DNA of 64,000 nt from Azorinus chamasolen (GCA_963576725.1 OY755237.1:56519805-56583804), one strand, 5' to 3'. Shown: positions 42,861 to 54,963, counted from the stretch's first letter. Made by a program: numbers and translations. Notes: generated from the sequence alone by a model not told the origin.

Positions 42861-43164
42861 ATTAAATAAAAGTGTATTAATTATATGTGTACAGTACTCT
42901 TTTCTAAAATATATTTTTACACAAAATGAGAAGTCCCTAATCAGAAACTCCTGCATGAAGTGTCTGATATGGGTTTGCTCTATTTGTTATTAATAGAAGA
43001 AAAAGGGTGTTTTTTTCGATGAAAGACAATTAGTTTTCATGAATATTAAAACTACAACACCAAGTCATACTGATATTTCCATGAATAATTAGTGTAATAA
43101 GAAGAGTAATGAGCATATATAATATAAATAAGATCTGGAACAGTTTTATATATATTTGAACGTC

Positions 43165-43697
43165 GCCTTGACGTCGAGTATGATGACGAGATGACCTAGC
43201 AAAATCACTCGTAGCGAAAAAATGAACTCGAATAGGTATTGATTTTTTTACTTGTTCCTGTTAAGAAATGAACAGAGTATGACATATAATTTTTTTATGA
43301 ACTTTCACCGTCTAGTTTTTTTGGAATTCCACGAAAATGGAGGAAAAAAATTCAATATCAGAATGCGGTAAAATGGGTTTCCCAAATTTCAACTCCCGAC
43401 GTAACAAAAGTGTTACGCTTGTAAAACATATATCGCATATCATATTGAAGAACTATTCTTCTTCTTCAAACCAGTTTTCGAATCATTGAAATACGCAACG
43501 GCATTTGTAAATAAATAAAGAAATACGCAAGCACACCTGAATTTCTTAGATGACACCAGAGGGCGCTTTTAACGTCATGTATTGCTAAGCAACCGACGTC
43601 AAATTTAAAATGAACGTCGTAGTCGTGTCGGTGGTAACTTTCTGTATACCTGGACTAAATATGATAATAATTGGATAAACTTCGATTTTTGCAGGAG
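43165..43697 (-). repeat. Dispersed repeat, family G (copy 2, inverted)
   Basis: Reverse complement of 30957-31516. Blocks: CGACGTTCATTTTAAATTTG, GAAGAAGAAGAATAGTTCTTC (as arms), GAACTCGAATAGGTATTG. Both copies have independent indels. Confidence 0.8.
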
Positions 43698-43870
43698 CTG
43701 TCTCATCAGGGTCTGCACTATTTACAAGTTGATTGTGCAACCAGTGCACTCCATAGCAGTGATTGCACAGCGAAATACGTGTACACAGTGAAGATATATG
43801 TAATTATACAACAGTGCATGGGTAAAGAATGAGAAATGTATTTTCAAATTCAGCAAGAGAAGGGTTAAAA
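43698..43870. repeat. Hairpin repeat, family C (half copy)
   Basis: GCAGGAGCTGTCTCATCAGG followed by ACTATTTACAAGTTGATTGTG, AACCAGTGCACT and AAGAGAAGGGTTAA; matches the inverse of 7862-8060. One hairpin arm is missing where family G abuts it. Confidence 0.65.
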
Positions 43871-44754
43871 GGCGCGCTTATCGACTAACATGTTAACCTT
43901 TTATATTCCAGACGCATGCCACGCCTTTGCAAACACGCATTTGCTCCTGTAGGAACCGTCTAATCAGGGTCTAGTCGGTTTGCATATGAACAAACAAAGA
44001 TCTGATGCCATATTTTCTGCTTTGACATTGTTTATTCATTATTCATTATGGCATTATAAAACCAGTCATTATTTTATTTTTTAATGAATATTTAATGATA
44101 AACGGTACAAGTCGTATAATTTTATTTTTTCCTATTATTATTTCATTGATTTTTTTTATAAACATGTATACATGTATAGACTTTATATATTCAGTGTTTA
44201 AAACTTCCTTCTAATGGTTTTTAAGCACGATGATTGGATATATAGACGGCTTAGTCATTTAACTATAGTAAAACCTGTCTTAAGCGAACATAAAACATAT
44301 CTAATTATGGCTCAAATCTGACCAATCAAAAGTTTGAGAACAAACTCAGACTCGACTAAAAAGTTTAATAAGCATGGACCCTGGTGAGACGTCTCATCTC
44401 TATTCAAGCTGTTTGCAAATTTATGCATCGCGCTCAACGTGATAAGGAGTAAATTTGACACCGTACTCTTTCCTGACTAAAAATCATACATAAGCATTTC
44501 GTCTTATTTTTGGATATTACTAATAGCTACGAAACCTTTACGCTACTGAGCAAATTTATGCCTTATGTGTTTCTAGATAATTATGTGTAGTGATATAATT
44601 CTGTATTGTAAATTTTGGAGGACCGAACTTTTAGTTCGAGTTATCCTGGATTTCGAGTTATCCGAGTTCGAGATATGGAAGTTCAACTGTAGATGAATGT
44701 TATATCATATTCGCACATCGATACTGGGTAGTTTGGCTAAAACGGTAGACTCAG
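43871..44754. other. MITE fragments, no gene
   Basis: MITE A remnant at 43900-44110, palindrome F fragment at 44308-44365 (GACCAATCAAAAGTTTGAG), C2-like arm near 44376-44420. No frame of interest. Confidence 0.45.
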
Positions 44755-44961
44755 ATATATAATTCCATAAGCAAACAGAGCAGACCTTGATCAGACCGCT
44801 CCTAAAGGAGTTTTTTAATAAAAATTAAGGGTTAACCCTTTACTCCATCAATACACCTGTCTACGCCTTGGCAAAATGAGTAGACCCAGATCGCACGGCC
44901 TCTTATTAATATTCATAATGTCATTATTCTTACATGCATATTCATGAAACAAAAGAGTTAA
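44755..44961. mobile_element. MITE A fragment followed by a 130-bp deleted MITE A2
   Basis: AAGCAAACAGAGCAGACC fragment (44769-44815), then TTAACCCTTTACTCC (44832) to AAAAGAGTTAA (44961) lacking most of the hairpin. Confidence 0.6.
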
Positions 44962-46032
44962 ACTGCCATTAAACAAATAATAATATGCCTCATTCAGAGT
45001 GTTTCAGACACATGGTTACGTAATTGATAGAAAAATGTTCACATGTTCACAGCTCCCACGTGATAACTAACTTTACATTATTACGAATTTATTATACTGC
45101 AAAGTTTTACGGTTCGGATAATTTATATAAATCCATTTTGGCATGTTGAATCACTAAACACGCTATTCCCCTAAAAGCGCCCCAATACATTTATTTCTAC
45201 CCGAAGGTATCCGAAGTGTTGTGTATTGTATTTCATCGGCGTTCGTGTTATTATAGATGGCTGGACGATATAATAACTCCTCTAAAACAGTTTTATTGGT
45301 CATTTCAAACAATGGTGTTTTTTAATTCATTTCTGCATTGTTTTCTTTACGTATCAATAGTTGTCTATTATGAGTTTTGCTATTGTTTAGCCGAGTCGAG
45401 AAGTCGGTCTTTTGGTTTCTGACCATACTATATGGGGACCTGCCATGGGGAATTTCTATGTACCCTGTCAGCTCACAGGGTACATAGACTCATGTACACG
45501 GCTAGTTAACCAATCAGAAGTGAGGATTTTACTTTGCAGTATAATAATTAATTTTGCCCTGCATTTAGATACCATCTGCTTTTTAGGGTTTCGGCTTTTG
45601 CCGAAATCCTTATAAAATGGATTGCGACTCAAACTATGGCGGAAAACCCTATTGCACGAGCTCTACCAAGCGGGAATCCCCCTAAGAGAATACGCGCATG
45701 TGCAGTGCATGGCTTACAATCCGGTTCCGGAATCTTACCAAATATTTATAATGAGATATGGAAGTTGGATCCATTAGCAAACAGAGCAGACCCTGATCAT
45801 ATGGGAGCGAGCTGTCTTATTTGGGTCGAATCTGTTTGCAGAGGCATGAAAACAAGTTTATATGAGGGAAATTAAGGGTTAATAGACTTCTTCTGTTCTT
45901 CACATCAAAAGCTACAGTATAAAGGTTAGAGCACTGGTGGTCAGTAGTGCAGGGCAACTGTTACATCATGCTAAAATCTCTCGAGGTCATACGCTTAACT
46001 CTTTGCACGCTAGCGGCGAAACTGTGATTACC
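44962..46032. other. No gene recognised
   Basis: Includes a palindrome CTATGTACCCTGT/ACAGGGTACATAG (45456-45489), a short inverted repeat GGGTTTCGGC/GCCGAAATCC near 45588, and a MITE A copy at 45769-45882 (AGCAAACAGAGCAGACCC). Frames at 45216-45875 are not recognisable proteins. Confidence 0.45.
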
Positions 46033-46110
46033 TTTGCAAACAGTTTGGATCCAGATGAGAGGCCACATATTTCTGCGTCTCATCAGGATCCAAACTGTTT
46101 GTCATCTTGA
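46033..46110. repeat. Hairpin, family C2
   Basis: GCAAACAGTTTGGATCCAGA and ATCAGGATCCAAACTGTTTG arms. Confidence 0.75.
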
Positions 46111-46584
46111 TCATATTTTTGCATAAAATGAAAGACAGTTTATTGAAGAATTGAAGCAGACGGCAATTGTTGCAAACGAAAAATCACTCAGCATTGTAAG
46201 GATTATGCAAGCTGTAGATATCTGTAATATCGTCTGCTTCAGGTTTGTCATCATTTGAATTTCTAAAAGAACAGATTTAGGCATTTTGATCTAAGGCAAA
46301 ATTGTCACAAGTTGTAAACAGTTTAGACTTAGGTCAAACAGTTACTTGGTATTAGATCTGAATCCAAACAGGGCGAAGGTTGTGATGGTGAACAAGTGTT
46401 CTAAGTTAAAAGCTTTATCTCAAAGGGTTATATAAATAAATGGACTTTAACAAAGCCTTAACCAAAATTCTAAGTTAAAAAGGGGGCATAATTCAGTCAA
46501 AATGCTTGACAGAGTTATTTACTCTTGCCTACAGGTGTAGGTTGTGACGGTAAAAAAGTGGACTTGGTCCACATAAATTGAGGT

Positions 46585-47010
46585 TAACAGTTTTGCTTAA
46601 CGCAAATGCTAAACGCAAATTCTAAGTCCAATTAAGCGACCTTGACCTTAGATAAATGAGCCGGGACTTGGCAGGCTACTGTAGCATTTCTAGATAAACA
46701 TTTTGGTTAAATTTGGGAAGGATCCACCAAGCGGAACTTGAGTTAGAGATGTTACAGACAGACAGACCGGTTAACATTTTTGCTAAACGCAAATTCTAAG
46801 TCCAATTGTGTGACCTTGACCGTGGATATACAAACCGGGACTTGGCAGGCTACTGTAGCATGTCTAGATAAACATTGTGACTAAATTTGAGAAGGATCCA
46901 CCAAGCGGAACTTGAGTTAGAGATGTTACATACGGACAGACAACCAGACGGACAGACGGACAGACAGCGCCATTCCATAATACGTCCCGTTTTTTCAAAC
47001 GGGCGTATAA
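46585..47010 (+). repeat. Dimeric tandem element with microsatellite and terminal hairpin
   Basis: Two units about 185 bp apart share GCTAAACGCAAATTCTAAGT, GGGACTTGGCAGGCTACTGT and GGATCCACCAAGCGGAACTT. Each ends in a GACAGACAGAC-type tract; the second is followed by the hairpin ATACGTCCCGTTTTTTCAAACGGGCGTAT as arms ATACGTCCCGT/ACGGGCGTAT. Confidence 0.85.
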
Positions 47011-48349
47011 AACTTATTAACAGCAAAAAGGCAGAAAGGCAAACAAAATGAGACAAAGCACTTTCTTATCTTTTAATTTATATACATTTCATCATTTATT
47101 GATTTAAGTGTCAGGCGTATAGTATCTTATAGTGTCGTATAGTATCTTATAGTAATGTATGTAATTTATTTCTTATTCATATCATTTATTTCTATGACGC
47201 CGGTTACTGATCAGGGTCTGTAGTGTTTACTACAACACTAACCGTTATTTGCATGTATGACTATAATTTATTTTTAATTATATCATTTATTGATATACTT
47301 GTTACATGTATGATGCTGCAAATAGCGAAGACCCTGGCCAGTTGTGGTAACTGATCGGGGTATGTATTGTTTGCAGCACAGACTCACAAACTGGCCCTGA
47401 ACAGACTCACACTCGCAGTGTCCTCAGGAAAAAGTAAGAAAATACAATGCAATCACACGCAAAGACAAAGTATAGGCATGGATAAACTATTCTATGAACT
47501 TCAGGGTCTTTTCTGTTTGCAAAAGCATAGATAGGCTTATTTTTGCTCAAACCAATTGTACCCGATATGGAACCCTGAAATCGTCTTCACTATATAATAT
47601 AAAGTGAAACAATATTATGTGTCTAACAACCCATATACCAATAGGAGGTTTTACTTCAAAATTTCACCCATGATAATCTGTCAACCTTGATGTGAAGATT
47701 TTCTTAAAGAATGTAATTTATGCTCTGATCATTTTACCAGAGTTATGGGACTCTGAAATTTTCTTCACTGTATAACACAGCCAAAAGTGCTTGATATAGA
47801 GGCACTATTGTTAGCGGGAGGGGTGCATCAGTGACTTGGAAACAATTTTCTAGTTAATTTTATTTTCCCTGTTGTATCCTGCCATGCTAAGTTGAAATAT
47901 ATTTGTTACTTTATAATTTGTCATATTGTTAATATCACCCCACGGTATATTTGGCAATTATTTGTAGGGTATTTAGAATCACAAGGAAATATATGTTTAA
48001 AATTGGTGGAAGTGTATATATGGATAAGTGAATGATGCATGCTAATTACTGTTATGGTCCACCAGATAGTAGCAGAAGTATGACCCTTACTTTCAAATAA
48101 TGGAGTGATGGCTCTATACTACATTAAACATCAATGTTGGCTCTATTGGCACAAAATGGCAAGTTGAGCTATTGGAATCGTCCTGTGTGTGACATGTTCA
48201 TAAAACAATTCTTTAAATGTCTTCCAAACTACTGACATGATTTTCAGAAAAATCCACAGCAAACAATCAATATAATATATATTATGTCCGAAACCTTCAG
48301 TACTGTCAGTACTTTGATTACTCTCTATGATTAATCAGTTTATGGTCGC
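47011..48349. other. No gene recognised
   Basis: GTATAGTATCTTATAGT repeats near 47117-47150. Diverged hairpin fragments near 47205-47240 and 47325-47375. No coding signal. Confidence 0.5.
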
Positions 48350-48600
48350 TTAACCCTTTCCCTCATATAAACGTGCTTTCATGCATTTGCAAACAGAGTA
48401 GACCCAGATCAGACGGCTCCTATATAGGAGCCATCTGATCAGGGTCTGCTCTGTTTGCTTATGGGATTTGATAGATCTGTTCCTTTACTTTCTAAAATGG
48501 CTACAATATTCCACCTTCCATACTTCATTATAACTATTTTGTCAGTGAATATTCAGTAGGTATTGAAAGTAGGAATAAACATAGAACAGGGAAAGGATAA
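48350..48600. mobile_element. TTAA-type hairpin MITE, subtype A1, complete (inverted)
   Basis: 251 bp from TTAACCCTTTCCCTC to GGGAAAGGATAA. Hairpin arms ATCAGACGGCTCCTATATAG and complement; GGCTACAATATTCCACCTTCC block as in 39919-40168. Confidence 0.8.
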
Positions 48601-48747
48601 AAACAGACTGCAATGTATATTCAGCTTTTGTTTCATACTGCAATGTGAGTGGAGGCGTTCAAATCAATGACCATGTATACCCTGATCAGAGGCCGTGATA
48701 AAACCCGGCAACTTCGAGCGGCTTTTCTTCGTGACACCAGTCCTTAT

Positions 48748-48930
48748 TGCAATAAAACCTGTTTCTAATTATAGGTATGTAAAGCATGTGGTAGCTTAAT
48801 GCAGGTCAAAAGTAATACAGAAAGCTCATATTGGAGCTTTCTATATTACATTTGACCTGCATTAAGCAACCATCTACTTTTTAAGATTCCTGTGGCAAAT
48901 CATTATAAGGTCGCTTAAGACAGGATCTAC
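48748..48930. mobile_element. Family B-like MITE
   Basis: CAATAAAACCTGTTTCTAAT at left and GACAGGATCTACTGTA at right; inner GCAGGTCAAAAGTAATACAG with return TATTACATTTGACCTGC. Confidence 0.65.
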
Positions 48931-49059
48931 TGTATTTGCTCAATGTAAAATGTAGATTGCAGATGAGTAATGGCGTAAGAAAATATACATGTCGACTGTA
49001 AATGTAACTAGAACTATCACTAAACGTGATAAATACCCCTGCATGGCAGCTTTGACTGA

Positions 49060-50134
49060 AAATCCAAGTTTGTGACACCAACTACCCATGTAACAGGACA
49101 CAAGCACAAAAATACTTAAAGTTCGTGGGGAGATAAATCTGCAATACCCAGCGCAAAACACATGAAAATTGTGTCATGCACATCTGCTATTTGTGGTTAT
49201 TATGTATGGAAAGTATCAATTGAATTATCAATAGTTTAAAATTGAAGGAGGAGTTCGTGACACTAATCCCCATGTTTCATGCCAAAATGACAAAAAATTA
49301 CTCAAAGTTCAAGGGGAGATAATTTTGCAATGTCAAGCCCTAAACACATGAAAATAAAGTGTTGCTCATCTACTCTTCATGGTTATTAGGTATACTACTT
49401 ATACGCTGAATAACTTTGAAACTGACGGAGGAGTTCGTGACACCAACTCCCCTTGTTTCATGCCAAAATGACAAAAACTATGTTCAAGGGGAGATAAATC
49501 TGCAATGTCCAGCGCTAAACACATGAACATTTGTGTCTTTCACATTTGTTCGTGGTTATAATGTATGGCAAGTATCAATTGAATAACTTTGAAATTGAAA
49601 GAAGAATTCGTGATACCATTTCCAATGTTTCATGCCAAAATAACAAACAATATTCAAAGTTCAAGGGGAGATAATTCTGCAACGCCCAGAACTAAACACA
49701 TGGAAATTGACTGTTGCACATCTACTATTCAGTTATTGTGTATACCACTTATACACTGAATAACTTTCAAACTGAAGGAGGATTTCGTGACACCAACTCC
49801 ACATGTTTCAAGCCAAAATGACAGAAAATACAAGAGAAGATAATTCTGCAATGCCTTACAGTAAACACATGCAATTTGCGACTTGCACATCTACCATTCG
49901 TGGTTATTATGTAAACCAAATATAAATTCAATAACTTTTAAACTGAATGAGGAGTTTACAACACCAACTACATGTACCCATGTTCAAATGCGGACCGACC
50001 GACCGACCGCCTGACCGCCCAGCCGACCGACCGACCGACCGACCGCCTGACCGCCCAGCCGACCGACCGACCGAACGACCGACAGGCTGATTCCAGTAAT
50101 GTATACTCCCTCGAACAAGTTTGCGGGGTATAAA
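49060..50134 (+). repeat. Pearl-like element: ~185-bp units, GACC tract, terminal hairpin
   Basis: Five units share CAAGGGGAGATAATTCTGCA, TAAACACATGAAA, TTCGTGGTTATTATGTAT and GGAGGAGTTCGTGACACCAA. The (GACC)n tract at 49992-50083 contains a duplicated GCCTGACCGCCCAGCC interruption. The end is ATACTCCCTCG...GTTTGCGGGGTATAAA. Confidence 0.88.
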
Positions 50135-50689
50135 AATCAGTTTTCATAATGGACTGGGTCTTGCATTGACATTCAGTAAGTAAAACGTTAATATCTCATA
50201 AGCAGTTCCCAATATGGACAAAAGATAACTGGATAAACTACATAAACCCCCTTTTTAAAATCACCCAACAGGTACGTAGGAAGAAAGAACCATTTATGTG
50301 GTAAAATTGTTGATTCGTTTCATAAAAACAATAAATCCTGTTCTGAGCGACCATTAAATAGAAGTTTAAATCTGGGACTTATTAAGTGGTAGCTTAATGT
50401 ATGCCAAAGGTAATTCAGATAACTCTATTATATGTAATTGTCAAAAAGCGGTCGATTAAAACTTGTTATCTGCACTCGTGTGTATGGCCAGCTATAAACC
50501 AATAGCTGCGTTCTTGTTATACATGTGTTGTTCTTCAATAAAGACGGAAGAGTTGATACTAGGGCATATCCATTAAAGGTTTGTTTTTTAATTTTCTTAT
50601 TTTTAACTCATTACCTTATGCATATTCGTATAAAAATAATGATTTTTTTCATCTGTTTTTTTCTTTCAAATTGGTTTAACACTACATGG
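50135..50689. other. No gene recognised
   Basis: A family B-like fragment near 50338-50440 (AAGTGGTAGCTTAATGTATG). No coding signal. Confidence 0.45.
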
Positions 50690-50838
50690 GCCGTAGAAGA
50701 AACTGTAGACTCAGATATATTAAATTCAATTAGCAAACACAGTAGACTTTGGTCAGATGATTCCAAGAGGAGTCGTCTGATCTGAGTCTTATCTACACGT
50801 ATGTGTGAAGGTGTCTGTATCAGTTAAACGGCTAACCA
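50690..50838. mobile_element. MITE A2 right-half fragment
   Basis: AGCAAACACAGTAGACTTTG, GATCAGATGATTCCAAGAGG-type hairpin (one base differs) and GTCTGATCTGAGTC. Confidence 0.45.
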
Positions 50839-50840
50839 TA

Positions 50841-51050
50841 TACAGTAAACCCCCTCTAATGCGACTAGCAAAAAGGGGCATAATTCACAGTGGCAGAGGC
50901 AGGTGGTAGCTTAATGTAGGACGAAAGTAAGGCTGAAAGCTCCTAGAGGAACTTTCTGCATAACTTTCTTCCTGCATTAAGCAACCACCTGCTTATAAAG
51001 GCACGTATGTTTATTCAGTGAGTGGTCGCATTAGAGGGGTTTTGCTGTAC
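50841..51050. mobile_element. Tigger/pogo-like MITE, family B, complete
   Basis: TACAGTAAACCCCCTCTAATG at left, CATTAGAGGGGTTTTGCTGTA at right (about 210 bp); hairpin of GCTGAAAGCTCCTAGAGG/AACTTTCTGC and GGCAGGTGGTAGCTTAATG/AAGCAACCACCTGC. Confidence 0.8.
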
Positions 51051-51062
51051 GTTGAAAAATGA

Positions 51063-51220
51063 TAACCCGTTACTCGATGAATATTCCTGTAAGAAAAAAT
51101 GACATCATGAATATAAGTTAAGAGAAATTTCCTAATGGTACAACAGTTGACCAGGACAGAAACTGTAGAATCATATCTGTTATATCATAAGCAAACATAC
51201 TAGACCCTAATTGACGCATT
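51063..51220. mobile_element. MITE A2, left half
   Basis: AACCCGTTACTCGATGAATA, AAATGACATCATGAATAT, GTAGAATCATATCTG, AAGCAAACATACTAGACCC; stops before the hairpin return. Confidence 0.55.
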
Positions 51221-51714
51221 TTGTAGAAAAATATTCATAACTCATTAAGATGGTCCGATTGCACAGCGCACTATGACAAAATGATACATTTCAAAATACA
51301 TATGTATTTCCAGTCTGCGGTTTTGTTTCAAAATACATTATTACAGAGCCATGCGTTCGTCGTACATATATAACAAATTGGACTTGTTCCGTGTTCTGTG
51401 CTAACCATCAGACAGGGGCGTGTCTGGCCATTTGCACATACACACGTGCGTACGCATGGTTGAATAAGTCGAAACTTAAAAATGCTGAACGGTCTTACAA
51501 TTTGATACCTCACTTGGGTAATGTCCCGGAGATTCTCACACAAATGTCCAGCATTTAGATTGTGATTTTCAGAGATTTGAAGTTTAGATAAAGGATAAAT
51601 ATGACATAATGTTCGTAACATTTACTAGTTCAACACGTACAGTACTGTAAGTCCAGTCCTTTAATAAGTATTCCATCAATACTTACAGTAGTACAACATT
51701 GCTTTTTGAAAAAA
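51221..51714. other. No gene recognised
   Basis: Small minus-strand frame 51328-51621 is not recognised. Confidence 0.45.
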
Positions 51715-52512
51715 AAAGTCTGCGATTGTCGGCGACTAAATTCAAAAAAATTATTCGCAGTCACATTGGCGATGCATCTGCGACCACCGTAAGACAGGTT
51801 GTTGACGATCGTGCGTCAAGTCACTGGTATTCGTACTAAGGTTCAACAATCACTTACGACATGTTGTGTGGTCCCATGATCTATGCCTAGTCGCGGATAA
51901 TCTTTAGGCAGTCGCTGGTTATCGCACAACAGTCGTAGGTAATTGTAGAAAGGTCGCTGATAGTCGTACGATTGTAGGGAAGATCATCAACGACAAGTTA
52001 AAGATTGTTGGAGACCTTCGTACAACGATCGCACGATTAGCTAAAACCCTCTAAGGTTACCTCTTAAAGAATACCGGCGACCAGTTCGATCGTAAGGAGG
52101 TTGTTGTGCATGATCAACAACCTCTCTGTGACTAAATTTGGTCGCACGACAAGAAACGATTACCAAGGATTACTTAAGACCATCCGCGATTTTCAGTGAC
52201 TTGTCGTGCGACCTTCGTATGAATATTGGCGACAAGAGGTCGCTAGAAATCGTAAACAGGTCATTAGTGGTCGTAGGCCTAGTGGGACTGGGCCCTGACG
52301 TTGTTGTAAATGATCAACAACCCCTCAACGACTGAAATACGACTGAAATTGGTCGCACGATTGCAAACGATTACCAACGATAACTGAATACCACCCGCGA
52401 TTAACAGTGTCGTGCGACCTTCGTACGAATATCTGCGACCAGAGGTCGGTAGTGCTCAATCGTAAACAGGTATTAAGGGATCGTAAGGCCTAGTGAGACT
52501 GGGCCCTAAGCG
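51715..52512. repeat. CGA-rich repeat with ~211-bp tandem units
   Basis: GGTCGCACGA starts at about 52139 and 52351, and GTAAACAGGT, GGCCTAGTG(G/A)GACTGGGCCC recur with them. The left part (51715-52080) is a looser series of GTCG and CGAC words (GGTCGCTGATAGTCGTACG). Unusually CpG-rich for this window. Confidence 0.7.
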
Positions 52513-52714
52513 ACACTCCAGTATAATTATATCGAAATATTAACAGTGATTTAACAGGAGAATAATTTTAAATTTCCTCTGTAGTCGTGGAAGCCTTGTC
52601 ACTAGCGGCTAAGTGTGTACAACGTATCAAAATGGTTTGAAAAAATACAGGTGCGGATTTAAAGGGGTGGAGCCGTCGTACGCCCCCATTAAATTTTAGT
52701 AATATTTTACATCT

Positions 52715-52875
52715 ATAAACAGTAAAACCTCTCTATAACGACCACTGAATTTTGTTAATTAGTTGGTATTTAGAGCAGGTGTCTGCTTAAAGCAAGGCGA
52801 AAGTAATACAGAACGCTCCCATAGGAGCGTTCTGTTTTACTCTCACATTGCTTTAAGCAGACACCTGCCTTTAAC
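52715..52875. mobile_element. Tigger/pogo-like MITE, family B, right end lost
   Basis: CAGTAAAACCTCTCTATAAC and hairpin AGCAGGTGTCTGCTTAAAGC/GCTTTAAGCAGACACCTGC with a centre of AACGCTCCCATAGGAGCGTT. Confidence 0.75.
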
Positions 52876-53246
52876 ACAGCTGTTTTTACAAACAGACTGA
52901 TTATTTATGTCATCAAACATAAAAATCTACGCCCCCCTCGAAAAAAACTTCTACGCCCCCACCCCTAATCTGAAATCCTGAATCCGCACCTGAAATGTTA
53001 GAGGATCATTCATTCACAAATCAGGCCACTGGTTTCAGAGAAAAGAATTTTCTGTAACATTTCACTACACTAGTAGCCATATTTATAAAGGCAATTAACT
53101 ATGCCCTTGGTATCAACATTTTTGAACGAATCTCAACGGCTTGGACATTTTGGTAGAGGGTAACTTAAACATTTCAGTAAACCGTTTCAAAATTGGAAAA
53201 ATGTACTATTGCCATTTAAAGAAAGTTAGCCCGCCCCTGGTGGCCA

Positions 53247-53925
53247 AATTTTTAGCTCACCTGAGCCGAATGCTCAGAATGAGCTATTGTGACCACGATG
53301 TGTCCGTCGTCAGGTGTCCGGCGTCCGTCGTCCGGCGTCCGGCGTCTGTCGTCCGTCGTCCGTCCACATTTTCAAATGACATCTCCTCTGAAACTGCTGA
53401 CCCGATTTTAACGAAATTTTGTCAGAAGCATCAGTGGCTAGGGGGAACGAAACTTGTTCACATTATGACCCCTGGGCCAAAAATGGCCCCGCCCAAGGGC
53501 TTATCAGTTTTTCATAAGAAAATCTTTAAAAATCTTCTTCTCTGAAACTGTAAGGCCTATACCATTGATATTTGGTATGTAGCATGATCTTATGGTCCTC
53601 TAGAAAGATTGGTCAAATCATGACCCCGGGCCAAAAATGACCCCGCCAAAGGGCTTATCAGTTTTTCATAGGAAAATCTTTAAAAATCATCTTCTCTAAA
53701 ACTGTAAGGCCTAGACCTTTGGTATTTGGTATGTAACATGATCTTATGGTCCTCCACAAAGGTTGTTGAAATTATGACCCCGGGCCGAAAATGGCCCCGC
53801 CCAAGTTTTCATAGGAAACTCTTTAAGAATCTTCTCTGAAACCGTAAGGTTTGTAGCATTATCTTGTGGTCCCCTACAAAGATTGTTCAAATTATGACCC
53901 CAGACCAATAAATTGGAGATATAAC
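53247..53925 (+). repeat. Pearl-like element with AGCTCACC hairpin and ~165-bp units
   Basis: Starts with AGCTCACCTGAGC...GCTCAGAATGAGCT (53252-53284), a GTCCGGCGTCCGTCGTCC tract (53303-53365), then about 3.5 units with TCTGAAACTGTAAGGCCTA, GATATTTGGTATGTA, and GGGCCAAAAATGGCCCCGCC. The 134-codon frame across it is a repeat artefact. Confidence 0.85.
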
Positions 53926-54762
53926 AAAGACATGCATTTGATTAAAATCCTAATACATGCATGTATTGTGTCTCTTCCATTCAATTAATTTCCTGTCTTA
54001 TTAGTTTGTTTTGTTGATGTTAGATTAATTGTAATTAAACTCTTGTCGGCCTTGGGATAGTGGAGTTGTTGTTTTAATGTGTTAACTTCCGCTTGATTAA
54101 CACTGTACATTGTTTCTCAAAACAAGGCACATGGTTACAAAACTTTCTGGTTGAGCTTGGGACCATTCTCATTCTCAAGCTTCTGACCAATCAGATACTT
54201 GAGAATAGACTCAGACTCAGACTCTGAAGTTTATAACCTCGGACCAAGGTTAACGAAAATCATTGGTACCGCTGGGCACAGTGATTAATCAATGATAGTA
54301 GCCGCAGATCATCCTGTTTACTCGAAGCAAAAATGTTTGGGGGACAACTAACATTGAATGTTCTGGTTTAAGTGTTATTCTCATTATTTGATGTGTCTTT
54401 GCGCATACTGGTATACATGGTCCTTGAGAGGAATGAATGGGTCGTACATTAAATAAATGTGGAAAATGCCATCATACAGTAAATTATTTTACGGCTATCA
54501 TTCAGTCAAGCTTTGAAATATCAACGTGTCTATATTTAACTCTTTCGGCGCCAAATTTTAATTGTCGTCTGCAATCCAATTTTGTTATCATTCTGTAAAA
54601 TAAAGAAATAAGATAAATGAATGCAACTTTCAAAGGAATAAAGCACAGATATAGAAATAGATTTGAGACAAAAAGTGATGTCCCTGATCAGACGCCGCCT
54701 AGAAATGTCTCGAAACGTTCAATGAGCCATTCTAAACTGTCTTCATTTACACATACAATAGA
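53926..54762. other. No gene; palindrome F fragment
   Basis: GAGCTTGGGACCATTCTC...CTCAAGCTTCTGACCAATCAG and GACTCAGACTCAGACTCTG at 54152-54230 belong to family F. Otherwise nothing supportable. Confidence 0.5.
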
Positions 54763-54963
54763 ATCCCTATAATGAGACCACTTAATGAATAAACATGGGT
54801 GTCATTATAAGCAGATGCGTGCTTAATGCAGGATAAAAGTAATGCAGAAAGCTCCTCTAGGAGCTTTCTGCATTACTTTTTATCCTGTATTAAGCTGCCA
54901 CCTGCATCTAGCACCAATAATTATACCTCTTTTAGGTTGTCCCATTAGTGGGGATTTACTGTA
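54763..54963. mobile_element. Family B-like MITE
   Basis: AGAATCCCTATAATGAGACC at left, ATTAGTGGGGATTTACTGTA at right; hairpin AAAAGTAATGCAGAAAGCTC and GAGCTTTCTGCATTACTTTT. Confidence 0.75.

Noticed and set aside
53141..53545. 134-codon open frame
   Set aside because: Covers the hairpin and GTCCG tract of a pearl-like repeat (RCPASVVRRPASVV peptide is the microsatellite read in frame).
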